Assembly: GCF_000185725.2 (NCBI RefSeq)
Contig: NZ_KI391953.1
Span: 62,001-126,000 of the forward strand
Length of the DNA stretch: 64,000 nucleotides
Origin: Segniliparus rugosus ATCC BAA-974
Lineage (GTDB): Bacteria; Actinomycetota; Actinomycetes; Mycobacteriales; Mycobacteriaceae
Direction of reading: 5' to 3'
In this document: piece after piece, positions 63,892 through 64,000 of the stretch
How the letters are laid out: each line of letters begins with the position of its first letter
Position numbering within the stretch: position 1 is the stretch's first letter
Notes under the pieces: model-generated
The model's input: only the letters and a program-made list of their open reading frames with translations
Database searches by the model: none
Told to the model about the DNA's origin: nothing
Position numbers and translations under genes: made by a program

Positions 63892-64000
63892 TTACTCCGC
63901 GTGGGGCAGGTGCTCGGCGGGCTCGATCCCGAACCGTCCTGCCTGGTAGTCCTCGAAGGCCTGGACGACCTCCTGCTTCGTGTTCATCACGAACGGCCCG
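63892..64000 (-). CDS. Pirin-family protein (C-terminal end, cut by window)
   Basis: The last 35 codons of a gene reading in from the right edge: GPFVMNTKQEVVQAFEDY and GRFGIEPAEHLPHAE, the typical end of pirin cupin proteins. The stop is at 63892-63894. Its N-terminal two-cupin part is outside the window. Confidence 0.8.
   Translation of the reverse strand, partial: GPFVMNTKQEVVQAFEDYQAGRFGIEPAEHLPHAE

Noticed and set aside
1-64000. CRISPR arrays, prophage or complete insertion sequences
   Set aside because: I saw no regularly spaced repeats, no transposase with terminal repeats and no phage structural genes; the only long repeat is the kinase duplication.

Overview
This is high-GC actinobacterial DNA spanning a chromosomal replication origin. 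The gene set points to a mycolic-acid-containing member of the Mycobacteriales: PhoPR, SigM with its anti-sigma factor, CwlM, MurJ plus a pseudokinase, PrrAB, GlnR, mycothiol synthase MshD, LmeA, FprB and a 13E12-type HNH gene. Segniliparus is my best guess, from overall gene content and divergence from Mycobacterium; that is inference.

Layout. 1-2.3 kb: phoP (5' end cut by the window) and phoR. 2.3-7.7 kb: a small secreted protein, a Cys-nucleophile alpha/beta hydrolase behind a paired operator, a PQQ-type beta-propeller membrane protein, an LpqH-like relic and a TetR regulator. 7.7-11.4 kb: TetR-linked catabolic operon of two SDRs and an aldehyde dehydrogenase, headed by the relic of a flavin monooxygenase. 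11.5-14.3 kb: tRNA-Lys, a secreted protein, a deacetylase-like protein and an ArsB-type transporter. 14.4-25.3 kb (minus strand): mutT4, Rv3909-like, murJ, pseudokinase, sigM, anti-sigma, trxB, trxC, cwlM. 25.3-27.8 kb: pcnA, yqgE, tRNA-Glu, tRNA-Asp. 27.8-32.7 kb (minus): dciA, recF, dnaN, oriC, dnaA. 33.3-39.1 kb (plus): rpmH, rnpA, yidD, yidC, khpB, rsmG, parA, parB and an acetyltransferase, with two perfect parS sites. 39.3-48.4 kb: accessory genes, including a frameshifted membrane sensor-like protein, uraH/uraD, prrA with two tandem prrB-like kinases, MarR/MFS and a frameshifted dienelactone hydrolase. 48.5-59.2 kb: a block syntenic with M. tuberculosis Rv0810c-Rv0819 (DUF3073, ygfZ, pabC-like, nitrobindin-like, sseC, cysA, DUF4395, thiX, lmeA, glnR, mshD), carrying extra secreted-protein genes and a Cys-containing leader ORF. 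59.4-60.8 kb: a 13E12 HNH gene plus a fragment of another copy. 61-64 kb: fprB, a diiron oxygenase and the end of a pirin gene.

Relative to M. tuberculosis, the cwlM-to-pcnA block lies on the dnaA side of the origin instead of beyond parB, and gyrB/gyrA are missing from their usual place after recF/dciA. The strangest local structure is the pair of prrB-like kinases. Their 789/788-bp catalytic halves are almost identical, and a G5-versus-G6 tract decides whether the two kinases are separate or fused. Three apparent frameshifts fall at or near homopolymers (40.06, 42.9 and 48.37 kb), so sequencing error must be excluded before any is interpreted biologically.
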